Assembly: GCA_913061235.1 (NCBI GenBank)
Contig: CAJXTB010000012.1
Coordinates: forward strand, 1 to 64,000
DNA length: 64,000 nt
Direction of reading: 5' to 3'
DNA from: an uncultured Pseudomonadota bacterium
GTDB lineage: Bacteria; Myxococcota_A; UBA796; GCA-2862545
Below, piece after piece: positions 8,592-17,404 of the stretch. Made by a program: the position numbers and the translations under genes. Below the pieces are notes generated by a model. The model saw only the letters and a program-made list of their open reading frames with translations, had not been told where the DNA came from and did no database searches. How positions within the stretch are numbered: position 1 is the stretch's first letter; each line of letters opens with the position of its first letter.

Positions 8592-8969
8592 TGGTTACAC
8601 TCCCTGTGCAATCCCCGTGCCGAAACGGCGTCCATGGATAAGTAGGGTTTTGCCGTTGTTCCTACACGGTAACCGCGGCCAAGTGCCACCCAAATTACGC
8701 ACCTGCGAAGTGAAAGCGCGAAAAGTGTCTCGCACCTCTCTCCGATCCCTGAAAGAACGAATCGCAACGCCGAGGATCGGCGTTGCGGTTCGATTGATCG
8801 ATTGGCTACACCGTTTCTCGAACAGGTTGACCTGCGAGATGCGGCTTTCCGGTGAGTGCCTAGCCATTCGGCGCAACGTGATTGTGTCTGGACACAGTCT
8901 ACGTACGTGCATGAGCGGCGCCGCCCGGGTCAAACGGGAGGCGGCACCGCTGGCTGCGCCCGTAGGTGT
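8592..8969. other. gene-poor stretch
   Basis: No convincing gene is visible in these 378 bases on either strand. The frames present lack ribosome binding sites and have protein-unlike composition. The part next to 8591 should contain the promoter of the small gene there. The part next to 8970 is the 3' flank of the acidic TPR gene and contains the strong hairpin at 8758-8792. Confidence 0.6.
8758..8792 (-). terminator. 16-bp hairpin with 3-base loop, likely terminator of the 15315-8970 operon
   Basis: Bases 8758-8773 and 8777-8792 are inverted repeats matching at 15 of 16 positions, the odd one being a G-T wobble, with loop GGA. Read on the minus strand, the hairpin is followed by TTCTTTC, a weak T-rich tail. 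This fits a rho-independent terminator about 180 bases past the stop of the TPR gene. The tail is poor, so a stable RNA end or protein-binding dyad is the alternative. Confidence 0.55.
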
Positions 8970-10613
8970 CTAGCGACGCGCTTTCTTCTTAGCCATGCTG
9001 ATGTAGGTCTTGATGTTGGCCAACTCTGGGTCGAGCTCTTGGGCCTTGTTCAGGTCTGCCACCGCAGTCGCGTAGTCTTTGCGGGAGTAGTGACTGATGC
9101 CTCGCCGGCAGAATCCCAAGGCATGAGAGGGGTCAGCGGTCAGCCCAGCGTCGTAGTACTCAATGGCGCTTCGGTAGTCTTTTCGCTCAAAGTACAGGTC
9201 GCCAATTGCGATGCACGGCTCTGGGTCTTCCGGTGCCGTTTCCGCAGCGATTGTGAAGTCCGACATGGCGCGGGCGAAGTCTCCGAGCACAAGCTGGGCG
9301 CGGCCTCGGCCTACGAGCGCCTCCACATTTTCGTACTCGGCATCTAGGACGTCGGAGAACAGGTCGATAGCGTCATGCAAGTCGCCTTCTTCGGCGGCGG
9401 CCTTGGCCTTCTTAAGGGACTCGGAGATGTTGACCGTCGCCAGTTCGGGAACGGGCTCGGGTTCTGCCGTTGGTTCGGCGTCGTCTTCGTAGTCTTCTTC
9501 GTCGGCGTCTTCGTACTCGGCCACGTTCAACACGAATCCGGCATCGGGGTCGTAGTCATCGGGGTCGTAGTCGTAGTCGTCATCGTCTTCTGCGCCACCA
9601 ACAGCGATGGGCTCGTCTTCTTCTTCGGTGCCGAGAACGGTGCTCTGACCGGGGTCCGTACCGAGCTGGATGGCTGCTGCGCGGGGCTTGGGAGTCGACT
9701 GGTCTCGGATGAGCGGGACGGCCACATTGTTGTAGTCGGCCTTGGCCTCTTGGGGGGCTTTGGTGGCAACGGCCAAGCCAGCGAAGGGAACAGCGTTGGG
9801 GGTCGCGACCGAGTCTGTTGTAATGGCTGCGTGTTCTTGGGTGATGAACTGAGGGTCGTCTTCATCATCTTGGGCTTTGTCGATTTCGTCGTTCTTCGTG
9901 TCAGCCGTGTCGTCGTAGGTGTCCTCACCTTCGAGAACCAGGTCGGACTGTGGACCGGGCGGTAATGACCTGCGTAGCGCTGCGACTTCGTCTGCCGCGG
10001 CCTGCTTGGTGACGATCACTTCAGAGACGGACGGGTCATCCGCAATGGCCGCATCATCAAAGGCGACGACTGCCCCGAGTGGACCCACTTCAACCGATGT
10101 TGGGGCGTCGTTGGTCTGCTCGTCGTCAGCGGTCTCTTCCCCAACAAGGTCGAACGAATTGATCGCGTTGCTGTTGACCGGGATGGGCTCCGAAGAGCTC
10201 TTGATAGTGACCTCATCATCCGCCATGAATCCGCTGACGGAATCGGGGTCGTACTCGACCTCCACCGCTACGGCCTCTTCGGGTGGGAACTCGATGAGTG
10301 CGCTGGCTGCTTCCGAGATTTCGTCGGTTGGAAGTGGCGTCTCAATGTTGGCGACGCCTTCGGGGCCTTCATCGAACGGAACGCCTGTTCCGAGAGCACG
10401 CCCGAGGAGTTCGTCTGTGTCATCCCGCGACACGATTGGAAGCATGGTCGGGGAATGTCCCAGGTTTTCCAACGTCTCGGTTGCGCGTTGTCTGGCGTTT
10501 CGAGCCATGCGCAGCACCCGCTTGGGTGGGAGCTCTCGTGCCGCAAGATTCTGTGCGTACGCAGATGCACCATCAAGTACGGCAATCAACGAGCGGATGG
10601 AGGGCGAACTCAC
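8970..10613 (-). CDS. acidic TPR protein
   Basis: A 547-residue protein with no signal peptide. The N-terminal 60 residues are helical and basic. Residues about 60-400 are low-complexity and strongly acidic, with Asp/Tyr-rich patches (DDDDYDYDPDDYDPDAG), and are probably disordered. The last 140 residues are four TPR-like repeats (GDLHDAIDLFSDVLDAEY, LVLGDFARAMSDFTIAAE, KDYRSAIEYYDAGLTADP, KDYATAVADLNKAQEL) ending in a Lys/Arg tail. It is the last gene of a six-gene operon and overlaps the coiled-coil gene by 4 bases. The layout suggests a scaffold with an extended acidic arm. Confidence 0.75.
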   Translation of the reverse strand: MSSPSIRSLIAVLDGASAYAQNLAARELPPKRVLRMARNARQRATETLENLGHSPTMLPIVSRDDTDELLGRALGTGVPFDEGPEGVANIETPLPTDEISEAASALIEFPPEEAVAVEVEYDPDSVSGFMADDEVTIKSSSEPIPVNSNAINSFDLVGEETADDEQTNDAPTSVEVGPLGAVVAFDDAAIADDPSVSEVIVTKQAAADEVAALRRSLPPGPQSDLVLEGEDTYDDTADTKNDEIDKAQDDEDDPQFITQEHAAITTDSVATPNAVPFAGLAVATKAPQEAKADYNNVAVPLIRDQSTPKPRAAAIQLGTDPGQSTVLGTEEEDEPIAVGGAEDDDDYDYDPDDYDPDAGFVLNVAEYEDADEEDYEDDAEPTAEPEPVPELATVNISESLKKAKAAAEEGDLHDAIDLFSDVLDAEYENVEALVGRGRAQLVLGDFARAMSDFTIAAETAPEDPEPCIAIGDLYFERKDYRSAIEYYDAGLTADPSHALGFCRRGISHYSRKDYATAVADLNKAQELDPELANIKTYISMAKKKARR

Positions 10614-10942
10614 AGGGATGACCCCTTCTGCAGCTCGGTGGACAACGCTTCAAGGGTCGTGGTCAGGTCAGCGCGGAGCAGCGTCAGATTACTGACCGCT
10701 TCATCTTCGGTTGCGATCCTGCGGTGCAGGTCATCACGTGCGTCACCGGAGGTGGAACCCATGCGGGACTGAAGCTGGTCCTTCAGCAACTCTCGACGGG
10801 CAATGTCTGTGTCGGTATTGTCGATGAGGTCAGCGACCTCTCGCACCGCCTGGATATCGGAAAGTAGCTGCGTGAGCCGCTCTTCGAGCACTGTGTGGAT
10901 TGTTTGCGTAATGCGGTCAAGACGTTCGGCGTCGGAGGCCAT
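10610..10942 (-). CDS. small coiled-coil protein
   Basis: A 110-residue, almost entirely helical protein. Heptad-like patterns (LDRITQTIHTVLEERLTQLL, and NLTLLRADLTTTLEALSTEL) suggest a coiled coil. I chose ATG 10942 (MASDAER) over a codon 27 bases upstream because AGGAG lies 8 bases before it. There is no signal peptide. It is sandwiched between the FHA/sigma-54 activator gene and the acidic TPR gene, with a 4-base overlap with the latter, so it may be an adaptor in the same complex (inference). Confidence 0.65.
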   Translation of the reverse strand: MASDAERLDRITQTIHTVLEERLTQLLSDIQAVREVADLIDNTDTDIARRELLKDQLQSRMGSTSGDARDDLHRRIATEDEAVSNLTLLRADLTTTLEALSTELQKGSSL

Positions 10943-11027
10943 CCAGCTCGCTCCTGGTCGAGCGCTCAAGGCGCCGTGGAGGTGGGTTGCGACGCTACCA
11001 CCCCCTCGCGGACCGCGTCAACGCGCC

Positions 11028-12344
11028 TCAACGCAGTCCGTGACGACGCAACATTCGCAGCAAGACCTTTGGCTCAAGCTCCGCGGTGCTGGCCGCAAGT
11101 TCCGTGTCTCCTGAGTGGGTCGCCATCAAGTCCTCTAGGTAGGAGCGCTCGAATGCCTCGACTGCACGTGTCTTTGCCTCTTTCAATGTCAATCCACCAC
11201 GCGCAGTTGGCCGCTGAAAGGTGGCAGGCAGATCTGCGAGTTGCACGGTGTCTGTGTCGCAGAACGGGGCAGTCCGCATCAGGACATTGCGCAGTTCCCG
11301 CACGTTCCCGGGCCACGACCACTTCGAAAACCGCTCCAGCACAGCAGCACTCACGTTTTGAATGCCATGCTCGAAGGGAATCTCGGCGAGCAATCGCTCA
11401 ATGAGCAACGGGAGATCTTCGGGGCGCTCACGGAGTGCGGGTAGGGGGACCTCGACGACAGCTAGGCGGTAGTACAAGTCCTCACGGAATCGCCCTGCAG
11501 CAACGTCGTCTTCGAGGTTCCGGTTGGTTGCTGCGACCACTCGAACGTCTACGGGTCTCATGCGGCTGTCACCCACGCGGCGCACTTGGCGCTGCTCTAG
11601 AACGCGCAACAGGGTGGGTTGCAGCTCCAAGGGCAACTCCCCAAGCTCGTCCAAGAAAATGGTCCCGCCGTGGGCTTGTTCGAACACCCCTGCTCGCGGC
11701 GCGTGAGCACCGGTGAACGCGCCTCGCTCGTGTCCGAACAGCTCGCTCTCAACCAGATTTCTCGCCACAGCCCCGCAATCGAAGACAACGAGCGGACCCG
11801 TACTTCTCCGGCTGCGCGCATGAATGGCGCGGGAGACCAGCTCCTTTCCCGTTCCAGTCTCGCCGGAGACCAGCACCGTGAGGTCGGTCGGGGCCACACG
11901 GTCAAGAACACTGAAGAGCTCGCGCATGGCGACCGAGCGACCCACAAGGCTCTCGAAGACCTCGACCTCTGAGGGAACAATGTCGACGACCTCGTCTTCG
12001 GACGCGAAGCGGATGGTGGTCTGGCCGAGCTTGAAGGTGCGCTGGCGGTCACCTAGGTAGATCTCCCGTACGCGCACATCTCCGACCCATGTGCCGTTTG
12101 TTGAGCCGAGGTCCCGGAGCACGGTCCCGTGTTGGGTATGGTCGATCTCGGCGTGGTACCGGCTGATTGTGTCGTCGGTCAGCTGTAGGTCGTTGTCTTC
12201 ATGGGTGCCCAGATGAACCACGTCTCGGTCGAGTTCTTTCTCCAAGCCACGGTCTGGTCCGTCGAGAACGGTCAGGCGCATTCGGCGCAGATGGATCTGG
12301 CGCGGACGGTTTGGGGCATCGATGACGGAGGTAATGTCGGACAT
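11028..12344 (-). CDS. sigma-54-dependent activator with N-terminal FHA domain
   Basis: 438 residues. An FHA domain (about 35-110: VHLGTHEDNDLQL, SRYHAEI, GSTNGTWVG) reads phosphothreonine. The AAA+ activator domain (about 130-360) has Walker A GETGTGKE, an intact GAFTGA loop (ERGAFTGAHAP) that contacts sigma-54, Walker B GGTIFLDELGELP, and RREDLYYRL-like finger residues. The C-terminal helices end in KVLLRMLRRHGLR, a short Fis-type helix-turn-helix. This architecture is common in myxobacteria, where Ser/Thr kinases control sigma-54 transcription. It lies 9 bases after a second activator gene, a pair that may form mixed oligomers. The ribosome binding site is weak. Confidence 0.93.
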   Translation of the reverse strand: MSDITSVIDAPNRPRQIHLRRMRLTVLDGPDRGLEKELDRDVVHLGTHEDNDLQLTDDTISRYHAEIDHTQHGTVLRDLGSTNGTWVGDVRVREIYLGDRQRTFKLGQTTIRFASEDEVVDIVPSEVEVFESLVGRSVAMRELFSVLDRVAPTDLTVLVSGETGTGKELVSRAIHARSRRSTGPLVVFDCGAVARNLVESELFGHERGAFTGAHAPRAGVFEQAHGGTIFLDELGELPLELQPTLLRVLEQRQVRRVGDSRMRPVDVRVVAATNRNLEDDVAAGRFREDLYYRLAVVEVPLPALRERPEDLPLLIERLLAEIPFEHGIQNVSAAVLERFSKWSWPGNVRELRNVLMRTAPFCDTDTVQLADLPATFQRPTARGGLTLKEAKTRAVEAFERSYLEDLMATHSGDTELAASTAELEPKVLLRMLRRHGLR

Positions 12345-12353
12345 GGGGTGAGC

Positions 12354-13325
12354 CTACTTCAGTACAGGCCCGCTGGTGACCCGCTTGAGAATGCGCTGGA
12401 TAGAGCGACGGTCCATTCCGCTCGCCCGGGATGCGGCTGAGACGTTGCCGTCATTGGCGTCGAGGATGGCGGCTACGTACCGTTCTTGGAAGTGATCGAG
12501 CCATGCGCGTCGGGCCTCGGCGTACGGCAGGTCTGCATGGACAAGGACGGTGCTGGCGTCCGACACTTCGGGAAGTGGGCGCTGAAGTCGTCTGGGTAGG
12601 TCAGCCATGTCGACCACGCCGTGGGTCATGGCCCAGAGGTAGTCGACGACGTTGTGCAGCTCGCGGACGTTTCCGGGCCAGGGCCAGCGCCGCAGGTGTC
12701 TTTTGGCGGCTGGGCTTAGCTGTGGCGGGTGGCGCGGCTGGCGTTCCGCAGCGAGGGCGAAGAAGTGCGCCATGAGCAGTTCAACGTCGCCTCGGCGCTC
12801 TCTCAGTGGTGGGCAGATGAGCTCCACAACACTGATGCGGTGGTACAGGTCTTGGCGGAAAGACCCGTCGGCAACACGCTCGTGAAGCCCCCGCCAGGTC
12901 GCAGCGATGACCCGAATGTCGACCCGTCTGTCGTGTTGCGCACCGACTGGTCGAAAGGTGTGATTCTCGAGTAAGCGCAGCAGTCGTGTCTGGGCGTCTA
13001 GAGGCAGCTCACCAATCTCGTCGAGGAAGAAGGTGCCCCCGTCCGCTGCTGCAATCAGCCCCTCACGAGCATGGTTTGCGCCGGTGAACGCGCCGCGAGT
13101 GTGGCCGAACAGCTCGCTCTCCAACACCCCCGCGCTGATAGCGGCGCAGTCCACCGTCACAAATGCGCCGGTCCGTCCTGAAGCCGTATGAATGGCTTGC
13201 GCCGCCAGGTCTTTCCCAGTGCCCGTTTCGCCTTGCAACAGCACGGGTAGGGGTGTGGGAGCGACGCGGGCAATCTGGTGGCGCAGGGTCTGCATGGCCG
13301 CAGATGTGCCGATCAGCTCGGTCAT
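12354..13325 (-). CDS. sigma-54-dependent activator without sensory domain
   Basis: 323 residues from ATG 13325, chosen because it overlaps the upstream stop by 4 bases (ATGA); an 81-base longer frame exists. The protein begins directly at the AAA+ domain: Walker A GETGTGKDLAAQ, GAFTGA (TRGAFTGANHA), Walker B GGTFFLDEIGELP and RQDLYHRISVVEL. The C-terminus is a Fis-like helix-turn-helix (NVSAASRASGMDRRSIQRI). With no receiver, FHA or PAS domain it cannot sense a signal by itself. It is probably controlled by its level or by partners such as the FHA-bearing paralog encoded next to it. Confidence 0.9.
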   Translation of the reverse strand: MTELIGTSAAMQTLRHQIARVAPTPLPVLLQGETGTGKDLAAQAIHTASGRTGAFVTVDCAAISAGVLESELFGHTRGAFTGANHAREGLIAAADGGTFFLDEIGELPLDAQTRLLRLLENHTFRPVGAQHDRRVDIRVIAATWRGLHERVADGSFRQDLYHRISVVELICPPLRERRGDVELLMAHFFALAAERQPRHPPQLSPAAKRHLRRWPWPGNVRELHNVVDYLWAMTHGVVDMADLPRRLQRPLPEVSDASTVLVHADLPYAEARRAWLDHFQERYVAAILDANDGNVSAASRASGMDRRSIQRILKRVTSGPVLK

Positions 13326-13690
13326 CGCTTGCGGATCGGTTCGAATCGACCCAATGGCAACAGCCTGCCTCCGTTCTTGCGGGCGTCGTTCATGCAATAG
13401 GCCCACGCATTGATGCTCTGTGTGTCTACGCGGACAGTGATGCGCCGTCGTTCATACAGTCCGTCGGACACCCCTTCGTAGGCGTCTAAGATCGACAGCA
13501 TTGGATTGCTGACGCCCTCAATGAGCTCACCAAATACGGTGCGATTACCAGGGGCGAGAGCCGGGTATCCGGCGGGCAGGGCGTATAGAAGGCCTTGGGT
13601 GCGTGCAGGTCGCCGGCGTAGCGAGCTCAACAGGTGGCCACGGTCTGCGTGTCGCATGAGTGTTCCGTATACGAAGAGCGGATGGCTCAT
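13322..13690 (-). CDS. gamma-glutamylcyclotransferase-like protein
   Basis: A 122-residue protein of the GGCT/AIG2 fold. The family's opening strand FVYGTLM, the PALAPG loop, FGELIEG and the acidic LDAYEGV motif, where the catalytic Glu lies, are all present. Such enzymes release 5-oxoproline from gamma-glutamyl amides, but many bacterial members have unknown substrates. Length is normal. It overlaps both neighbours by 4 bases, so it is translated with the winged-helix gene upstream and the sigma-54 activator downstream, an unexpected partner for a regulatory operon. Confidence 0.82.
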   Translation of the reverse strand: MSHPLFVYGTLMRHADRGHLLSSLRRRPARTQGLLYALPAGYPALAPGNRTVFGELIEGVSNPMLSILDAYEGVSDGLYERRRITVRVDTQSINAWAYCMNDARKNGGRLLPLGRFEPIRKR

Positions 13691-15315
13691 GACGCGGCCG
13701 ACGTCACATACGCCTCAACAGCGTCTGCGAGGGGCGTGAGCTGGTCTCGCAGCTCCATCTCTTCGGGTTCGCCACGCAGTGCTACGAAGAAGGTCTCGTC
13801 GAGGACGATGCGCTGACTCAAGGGCGCAAGAACACCGAGCACGTCGAGAACATCTACAAGGTCTTGGGCAACAAGGCCGGCACGTGGGCGACGGGCGCAG
13901 ATCCAGTTTCGTGACCCGGCAAAGTCGTCGAGGACGTCGAGTAAACCGCCAATAGCGCGGCGTCCCTCACAGACCGTCCAGCCTGCGCGGGTTCGTCGAA
14001 TCTCAATGCGTGGATTGCGTCGATGTGCCAAGAGCAGGGCGGTAAATAGAGCGGGGTATGGGGACCGGCTGATGAGCCGCATGCGAAGGCTACGCATGTC
14101 TGGGATGCTTCGTGGAGGCCGCTCACCTGGATGCAGCAGTCCGGCATGAGTAGCGGTGCTCGTCTCGACTGGTAGCGGCAGGCCGACGCGTTCACCGTGC
14201 CGGGTCTCCGCCAGCATGGAGCGGATGGCTCCCATGCCGCCACGAAGGGCTCCAAGACTAGGGGGCAGGGCGACGAGCAGTCCGGCGTTCTCCCACAGCT
14301 CCAAGAACGGGCGCTTGCGGACATCCACTGCCGGGCCCGACTCTCCCCGTCTGGGCCAGGTGTCGATTCCTCGGTCTATGAGTCGTCGGGACAGCAGATC
14401 ACGCAGGGTGTCGGGTGTGGGAGACTCTCCGAAGAGGCGTTTGTCCCAGGGTGCGTAGCGATGGGCTCGGGACCGCCTGCGTGCTGCACTGACGTCGTCA
14501 TCGCGGAGCAAGTCGTCCAACCACATGCGGTAGCCAGGGTCGGACAAGATGACGGCGGGTGTCGACTCTGCAAGCTCGCTGTGTGCGGCAGCCTGCGCGG
14601 TCAGTACCAGACGGTTGTCGACTCGTGAGGCGTCGCCGCGTGTACTGGCCATGGCGATGTACCCGCCAACAGGGGCGTCGTTGGCGCCGGCTCGGTCGAG
14701 GAGGGCACGAATATGACCCAGGCTCAGCTCGCCAAACTCCAACAAGGCGCCCAGCAGATAGCGGTAGAGCGCCGGGTCATGCTCGCCGGCCATATCTGGC
14801 ATATTTGTGGGTGGCGCTAGGCTTCGGACGGTGGGTGTCAGCGGAAGGTCGAGCTGTGGAACGACCTGTGCCTGAACACCGCGGTGCTTAAGTGCTGGTG
14901 CAATCAGGCTTCGGACAGAGCTTGCCCGGCGCTGCGCTGTCGATGGGGCCAGCTCGGGGTGGGCCTGCAACAGTGTCTTCGCGACATCGGCGGGAGAGGG
15001 GAGGTCGGTGTGGCCTGCCATGATTTGGCGGACCAACGGAACGCCCCAGACAGCGGTGGCGTAAACGCGCGTTCTCTGATTGCCAGCGTAGACGTACTCG
15101 AGGCCCAAGGGAGACAAGGAGATTTCGGTGCCGGGTTCGATGAGGCCCAACCACTCGCCGGCGCGCACGTAGTACCGCACCGTTCGCGAATCGACGGCCA
15201 GTGCGCCTTGCAGCCCGCGCGACGAACGCACACCTCGGGCGACCAACTCCAGCAGCTGCGTGAGCAACTGAGGGCTGTTCGCGTTGGGCACAACATCGTC
15301 AGCGGACACGGTCAT
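13687..15315 (-). CDS. winged-helix protein of unknown function
   Basis: 542 residues, first gene of the 15315-8970 operon. The N-terminus (about 15-75) reads as a winged helix (RGLQGALAVDSRTVRYYVRA, then LSPLGLEYVYAG). A second helical segment follows, and the long C-terminal part is Arg-rich with no motif I recognise. No ATPase motif or signal peptide is present. It is divergent, 133 bases apart, from a gene for an AAA-like protein lacking the P-loop, and the two may work as a pair. DNA binding is inferred from the N-terminus. The family assignment is open. Confidence 0.65.
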   Translation of the reverse strand: MTVSADDVVPNANSPQLLTQLLELVARGVRSSRGLQGALAVDSRTVRYYVRAGEWLGLIEPGTEISLSPLGLEYVYAGNQRTRVYATAVWGVPLVRQIMAGHTDLPSPADVAKTLLQAHPELAPSTAQRRASSVRSLIAPALKHRGVQAQVVPQLDLPLTPTVRSLAPPTNMPDMAGEHDPALYRYLLGALLEFGELSLGHIRALLDRAGANDAPVGGYIAMASTRGDASRVDNRLVLTAQAAAHSELAESTPAVILSDPGYRMWLDDLLRDDDVSAARRRSRAHRYAPWDKRLFGESPTPDTLRDLLSRRLIDRGIDTWPRRGESGPAVDVRKRPFLELWENAGLLVALPPSLGALRGGMGAIRSMLAETRHGERVGLPLPVETSTATHAGLLHPGERPPRSIPDMRSLRMRLISRSPYPALFTALLLAHRRNPRIEIRRTRAGWTVCEGRRAIGGLLDVLDDFAGSRNWICARRPRAGLVAQDLVDVLDVLGVLAPLSQRIVLDETFFVALRGEPEEMELRDQLTPLADAVEAYVTSAAS

Positions 15316-15448
15316 GAGGGCACTCTAGCTCGAATTCACAGAGGAGCGTGGCCAATACTCTGAAGTTGTTTCTAGGGCTGCTCTTGACAGGAAAAGGGCT
15401 GCGCCGCTATGAAGGCGTCGAACGTTACTGTTCACCACCGGGTTTGCC

Positions 15449-16438
15449 ATGCATCGGCTCGACAGGCGCCTTCGAATCCTTCGGGGCAAGAAGACAACGC
15501 CCTTTAATTCGAGGCAGTATGCCGTAGAACGCGCGACGCGAGCGCGGGCGGCTCGTCGTGTTCGGCATCTGCTGCGACGCATGGTCCCGGTGGTTCTCCA
15601 CACTCCGAGGTGGTCGGAAGTCCGCCCTTTCCTCGATGACATCTCTGTCGATTTGGGCGTTCGCAAGTCGGCTGTCCAGTGCCGCACCTTGGCGATGTCC
15701 CCGATGGCTGGCCGTACGGTGCACGACAGCCGTCAGTACCTGTCGCGCGCTATCATCGAGTTCTGCGAGTTGTACGTGTCGGGACCGGTCTGGATGGCTG
15801 TCGACCGCAATGGCTTTCGCAATGTGATGCGCGACCTGTTGCGTCGTGCGCGTACAGGACCGCAGCGCGCGCTGCTGGTGCACGGACTGGAGAACCTGCA
15901 CCGAGACGCCGTCGAAGACTTCGTACAGGTGTTCAGTGAGCACGTCGAAGAGTTCACTGAGGACCGTCGCCTAAATATCTTGTTGGCCGGTACCCCAGCG
16001 TCCACGTCACAGATGGCGATTCCCGGAAGCCAAATCGTCCACTTGGCAGATTTTTCCGAGGAAGAAGCTGTTGAAGCGCTCGTTGAGTATCTTGGTCCCA
16101 CAGACAAGAGCGTGTTGAAGGCGGCCACAGATTTGGTGGGTGGTGTGCCAACGTTGGTGGACGCGGTCGGGCGTACAGCCGCCTCAGGGCAGTGGTTCAC
16201 GACCGGCAAGGCCGAACTGTTGCGAGGATTGGGTCGACTCGGCGATGAAGTCCGCACGGCCGTCGAAATCCTGTGTGCGGACGAAGCCATCTCAGCCCGA
16301 CTGGAAGAGGTCGCGATGCGGGGATCTGTTGTGCGCGAACCCCTAGACGAGCGCCTGGTCACTGCTGGGCTGTTTCGTGAAACGCGCCACAAGGGTGAAC
16401 TGAAGGTCCATCTACGCGCCAAGGTCTTCGCCCAGTAG
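15449..16438 (+). CDS. AAA/STAND-like protein without a P-loop
   Basis: 329 residues. The first 50 residues are very basic (RRLRILRGKK, RATRARAARRVRHLLRR). The middle resembles an AAA-type ATPase: RALLVHGLENLHRDAVEDF where Walker B is expected and RRLNILLAGTPAS where sensor 1 is expected. No GxxxxGK(S/T) exists anywhere, so the protein is unlikely to hydrolyse ATP in the usual way. The C-terminal part is a lid-like helical region plus a small wing (DERLVTAGLFRE, KGELKVHLRAKVFA). The ATG at 15449 has only a weak ribosome binding site. It faces the rpoH gene tail to tail. Confidence 0.65.
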   Translation: MHRLDRRLRILRGKKTTPFNSRQYAVERATRARAARRVRHLLRRMVPVVLHTPRWSEVRPFLDDISVDLGVRKSAVQCRTLAMSPMAGRTVHDSRQYLSRAIIEFCELYVSGPVWMAVDRNGFRNVMRDLLRRARTGPQRALLVHGLENLHRDAVEDFVQVFSEHVEEFTEDRRLNILLAGTPASTSQMAIPGSQIVHLADFSEEEAVEALVEYLGPTDKSVLKAATDLVGGVPTLVDAVGRTAASGQWFTTGKAELLRGLGRLGDEVRTAVEILCADEAISARLEEVAMRGSVVREPLDERLVTAGLFRETRHKGELKVHLRAKVFAQ

Positions 16439-16453
16439 GGCAGAGCTGCTTGT

Positions 16454-17404
16454 CTAGCTGAACTCGAACCCGAGCTCATCGCCGATTTCTTCCTGTAGGA
16501 ACTCGCGTAGGCGCCGCTTGAGTCGCACTTCTAGTTGTCGGACCCGTTCCTTCGACACACCGAACTCAGTTCCTAGTCGGGAAAGGCTGGCCGGCTCGGG
16601 ACTCACCATGCGCCGTCTCCAGATCGTCTGGTCGCGCTCGTCATCGATTGTAGCGGCGAAGATAGCAAGCTTTGCCCGGATGAGGTCACCCATTTGCTGG
16701 CGAGTGGTGTTGTCTTCTGGGTTGTTCGGCTCGGTCTCAGCCACCATCTCGGCCAAGGGACGGCCATCGGCTGCGTCTCCCATGGGTGCATGCAGTGACA
16801 AGGCTGGCGCGCGCATGTGACGGTCCACCGCGGCGACCTCTTCTTCCGACACCCCCAACCGCTCAGCCAGGGCTTTCGGGGAGGGATTGACGCCTTCGAG
16901 AGTGAGCTGGTCGCGCTCTTTCTTGAGCTGAAAGAACAGCTTTCGTCCCGCTCGTGAACTGCCGAGGCGAACCAAGCGGAAGTTGTCGAGGAGGAAGCGA
17001 AGAATCATCGCGCGAATCCAATACTGCGCGTAGCTGCTGAAGCGAATCTCCCGGTATGGGTCGTAGCGTGACAGCGCCTCTACCAGGCCAACGTTTCCCT
17101 CTTGGATGAGGTCGAGCACATTGGACCACTGCCGGTGGTACTGAAATGCGATCTTGATGACCAAGCGCAAGTTTGCCGTGACTAGGCGCTCTGCGGCGTC
17201 GCGGTCGCCGTTCTCTTGGTACTGGACGGCCAGGGCCTTTTCCTGCTCAACGTTCAGCAGGGGGTAGCGGCGCACCTCTGCCATGTAGAAGTTCAGCAGG
17301 TCTCGCGAGCGGCGCACCCCACTGGGTGGCGGCTTGATTGGCGGGATTGCAACGCTTGTTTGCGGGCGGTCGCTCGGTGCGTCGTTGGCTGGGTCGTCGT
17401 TCAT
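16454..17404 (-). CDS. rpoH: RpoH-type sigma-70 family sigma factor
   Basis: 316 residues. Region 2 is complete (DLIQEGNVGLVEALSRYDPY, RFSSYAQYWIRAMILRF). The segment after it, GRKLFFQLKKER, matches the RpoH box typical of heat-shock sigma factors. Region 4 ends LGTEFGVSKERVRQLEVRLK. About 40 extra residues precede region 1.2. Myxococcus has several RpoH-like factors used in development and stress, so the heat-shock role is probable but not proven. Its start overlaps the IMPase stop by 4 bases, so it is transcribed from the IMPase promoter. Nearby clpP, clpX, lon and ftsH are natural targets. Confidence 0.85.
   Translation of the reverse strand: MNDDPANDAPSDRPQTSVAIPPIKPPPSGVRRSRDLLNFYMAEVRRYPLLNVEQEKALAVQYQENGDRDAAERLVTANLRLVIKIAFQYHRQWSNVLDLIQEGNVGLVEALSRYDPYREIRFSSYAQYWIRAMILRFLLDNFRLVRLGSSRAGRKLFFQLKKERDQLTLEGVNPSPKALAERLGVSEEEVAAVDRHMRAPALSLHAPMGDAADGRPLAEMVAETEPNNPEDNTTRQQMGDLIRAKLAIFAATIDDERDQTIWRRRMVSPEPASLSRLGTEFGVSKERVRQLEVRLKRRLREFLQEEIGDELGFEFS

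Noticed and set aside
8595-8933. 112-codon minus-strand frame upstream of the small gene at 8388-8591
   Set aside because: It spans the strong 8758 hairpin, has Arg-rich, protein-unlike composition and lacks a ribosome site.
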